From positions 1 through 11,768 of the forward strand of contig CALHHQ010000320.1 of NCBI GenBank assembly GCA_938030645.1: 11,768 bases of DNA. Reading direction: 5' to 3'. Below are positions 10,852 through 11,768 of this stretch, piece by piece. The notes beneath the pieces are model-generated. The model searched no databases. It was not told the origin of the DNA and saw only the letters and a list, made by a program, of their open reading frames with translations. This DNA comes from an uncultured Rhizobiaceae group bacterium. GTDB taxonomy: Bacteria > Pseudomonadota > Alphaproteobacteria > Rhizobiales > Rhizobiaceae. The position numbers and the translations under genes are program-made. Position 1 is the stretch's first letter; every line of letters begins with the position of its first letter.

Positions 10852-11768
10852 ATGCTTTTGGAAAAAAATCAGTTCGGTCTTAAAGCTGTTTTGAAGCCCG
10901 TTCTTTTGGGTGTTTCTCTTCTGGCGCTCACAGCTTGTCAGGGATCTCTAGACTCGCTGGTGCCGAAAGAAGATCGTCCCGTTCCATCAAAACTTGTCCG
11001 CGCTATGAAGGCAAAGGGCATGCAAAAAAATGCCCCCATCATGATCCGCGCTTTCAAACTGAGCAATGAATTGGAAGTTTGGAAACAAACCCACACGGGA
11101 CGCTATGCATTGTTGGCAAGTTACGAGATTTGCAAATGGTCCGGCAAACTGGGACCCAAGTTCAAAGAGGGCGACCGGCAGGCACCAGAAGGTTTTTACA
11201 ACGTCAATAAACATCAAATGAACCCGCGTTCGTCATTTCACCTATCTTTCAACATGGGTTTTCCGAACACCTATGACAGGTCTCACGGGCGTACGGGTAC
11301 GCACCTTATGGTTCATGGAGCTTGCTCTTCAGCGGGATGTTATTCCATGACCGATGAGCAGGTTGAGGTGATTTATGCGTTGGCGCGTGATGCGTTTACG
11401 GGTGGTCAGAAATCTTTTCAGATGCAGGCGTTTCCATTTCGTATGACGACCAAGAATATGGTCAAATATAAAGACAACAAGCATTTTAAATTTTGGCAGA
11501 TGCTAAAACGTGGACATGATCATTTCGAAATCACCCGCAAACCACCGAAGGTTGACGTCTGCGGAAAACGTTATGTGTTCAACACGACGACCACTGGCCG
11601 TTACGCGTCCACGTCTTCATGTCCAGCCATGAAAATGCCTCTGGCGCTGGCAAACGCCTTCACGAAAAACCAGAAGAAATATGTTTCCGAATTTGAAAAG
11701 TTGGCGGGGAAATCTGGTACTGATCAAATTGCTGCGCTTTCCCCGGTCACGTTCAAAACTGCATTGCC
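10852..11768 (+). CDS. YkuD-family lipoprotein, L,D-transpeptidase / DpaA (YafK)-like; 3' end outside window
   Basis: An open frame of 305 codons runs past the right edge. It starts with a lipoprotein signal: a basic stretch, a hydrophobic core and the lipobox L-T-A-C29, so the mature protein should be lipid-anchored facing the periplasm. The YkuD catalytic block is HGACSSAGCY with His155 and nucleophile Cys163, preceded by FPNTYDRSHGRTGTHLMV. This spaced HGxxxSxGC form and the following SMTDEQ are typical of the YafK branch. E. coli YafK (DpaA/LdtF) releases Braun lipoprotein from peptidoglycan, while other YkuD enzymes form 3-3 crosslinks or attach outer-membrane proteins. Which activity applies here is not visible. 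After the core the chain continues with KFWQMLKRGHDHFE and a paired-cysteine segment (VCGKRY, SSCPAM). ATG 10852 has a weak GGAA 9 nt upstream. Confidence 0.85.
   Translation, partial: MLLEKNQFGLKAVLKPVLLGVSLLALTACQGSLDSLVPKEDRPVPSKLVRAMKAKGMQKNAPIMIRAFKLSNELEVWKQTHTGRYALLASYEICKWSGKLGPKFKEGDRQAPEGFYNVNKHQMNPRSSFHLSFNMGFPNTYDRSHGRTGTHLMVHGACSSAGCYSMTDEQVEVIYALARDAFTGGQKSFQMQAFPFRMTTKNMVKYKDNKHFKFWQMLKRGHDHFEITRKPPKVDVCGKRYVFNTTTTGRYASTSSCPAMKMPLALANAFTKNQKKYVSEFEKLAGKSGTDQIAALSPVTFKTAL

Noticed and set aside
1..11768. Mobile elements, CRISPR array, tRNA or rRNA genes, toxin-antitoxin or defence genes
   Set aside because: Looked for transposase or integrase motifs, spaced identical repeats and tRNA-like arms in the gaps; none were seen, and the genes are housekeeping types.

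Overview
The window looks like core chromosome of an alphaproteobacterium, most likely order Hyphomicrobiales (Rhizobiales). The evidence is protein content: a CarD/CdnL-type RNA polymerase regulator, an FdxA seven-iron ferredoxin, a Suv3-like helicase with an S4-domain protein right behind it, a DUF3108 protein, L28, AccA and a TyrC-type dehydrogenase. I recognise these as rhizobial-type sequences from memory, not from a search. Base composition is near half GC by eye, lower than most soil rhizobia, so a marine or host-associated member is possible. I cannot name a genus.

Layout. 1-312: the 3' end of a prephenate/arogenate dehydrogenase gene. It converges on a VUT-family (queuosine-precursor transporter type) membrane protein at 330-989 on the minus strand. 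Upstream of that, also on the minus strand, lies rpmB (1103-1399), with its terminator between the two genes and a good promoter at 1512-1540. From about 1664 everything is on the plus strand: a DUF393 (DCC) thiol-oxidoreductase-like gene overlapping by ATGA a 550-residue Rossmann/DUF4166 protein (1664-3771); a secreted DUF3108 protein (3926-4729); a large Suv3-like RNA helicase (4803-7748) followed after 2 nt by an S4-domain RNA-binding protein (7751-8170); fdxA (8304-8642); carD (9024-9620) with a clear terminator; accA (9762-10715); and a YafK/DpaA-like YkuD lipoprotein that runs off the right edge (10852 onward).

Functional themes. Helicase, S4 protein, CarD and L28 all concern RNA, ribosomes or transcription start, so this is a growth-related housekeeping neighbourhood. 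AccA (first committed step of fatty acid synthesis) and the YkuD-family protein concern the cell envelope. The DUF393-DUF4166 pair is a tightly coupled two-gene unit of unknown substrate and the least explained coding content here.

I found no phage, insertion sequence, CRISPR array, toxin-antitoxin pair, defence island or biosynthetic cluster. The points most worth a second look are the DUF393-DUF4166 unit, the conserved-looking end of the helicase tail, the 381-nt fdxA-carD gap with its strong terminator, the structured leaders before the VUT gene and rpmB, the symmetrical fdxA promoter, and the repeat-rich accA-ldt gap.
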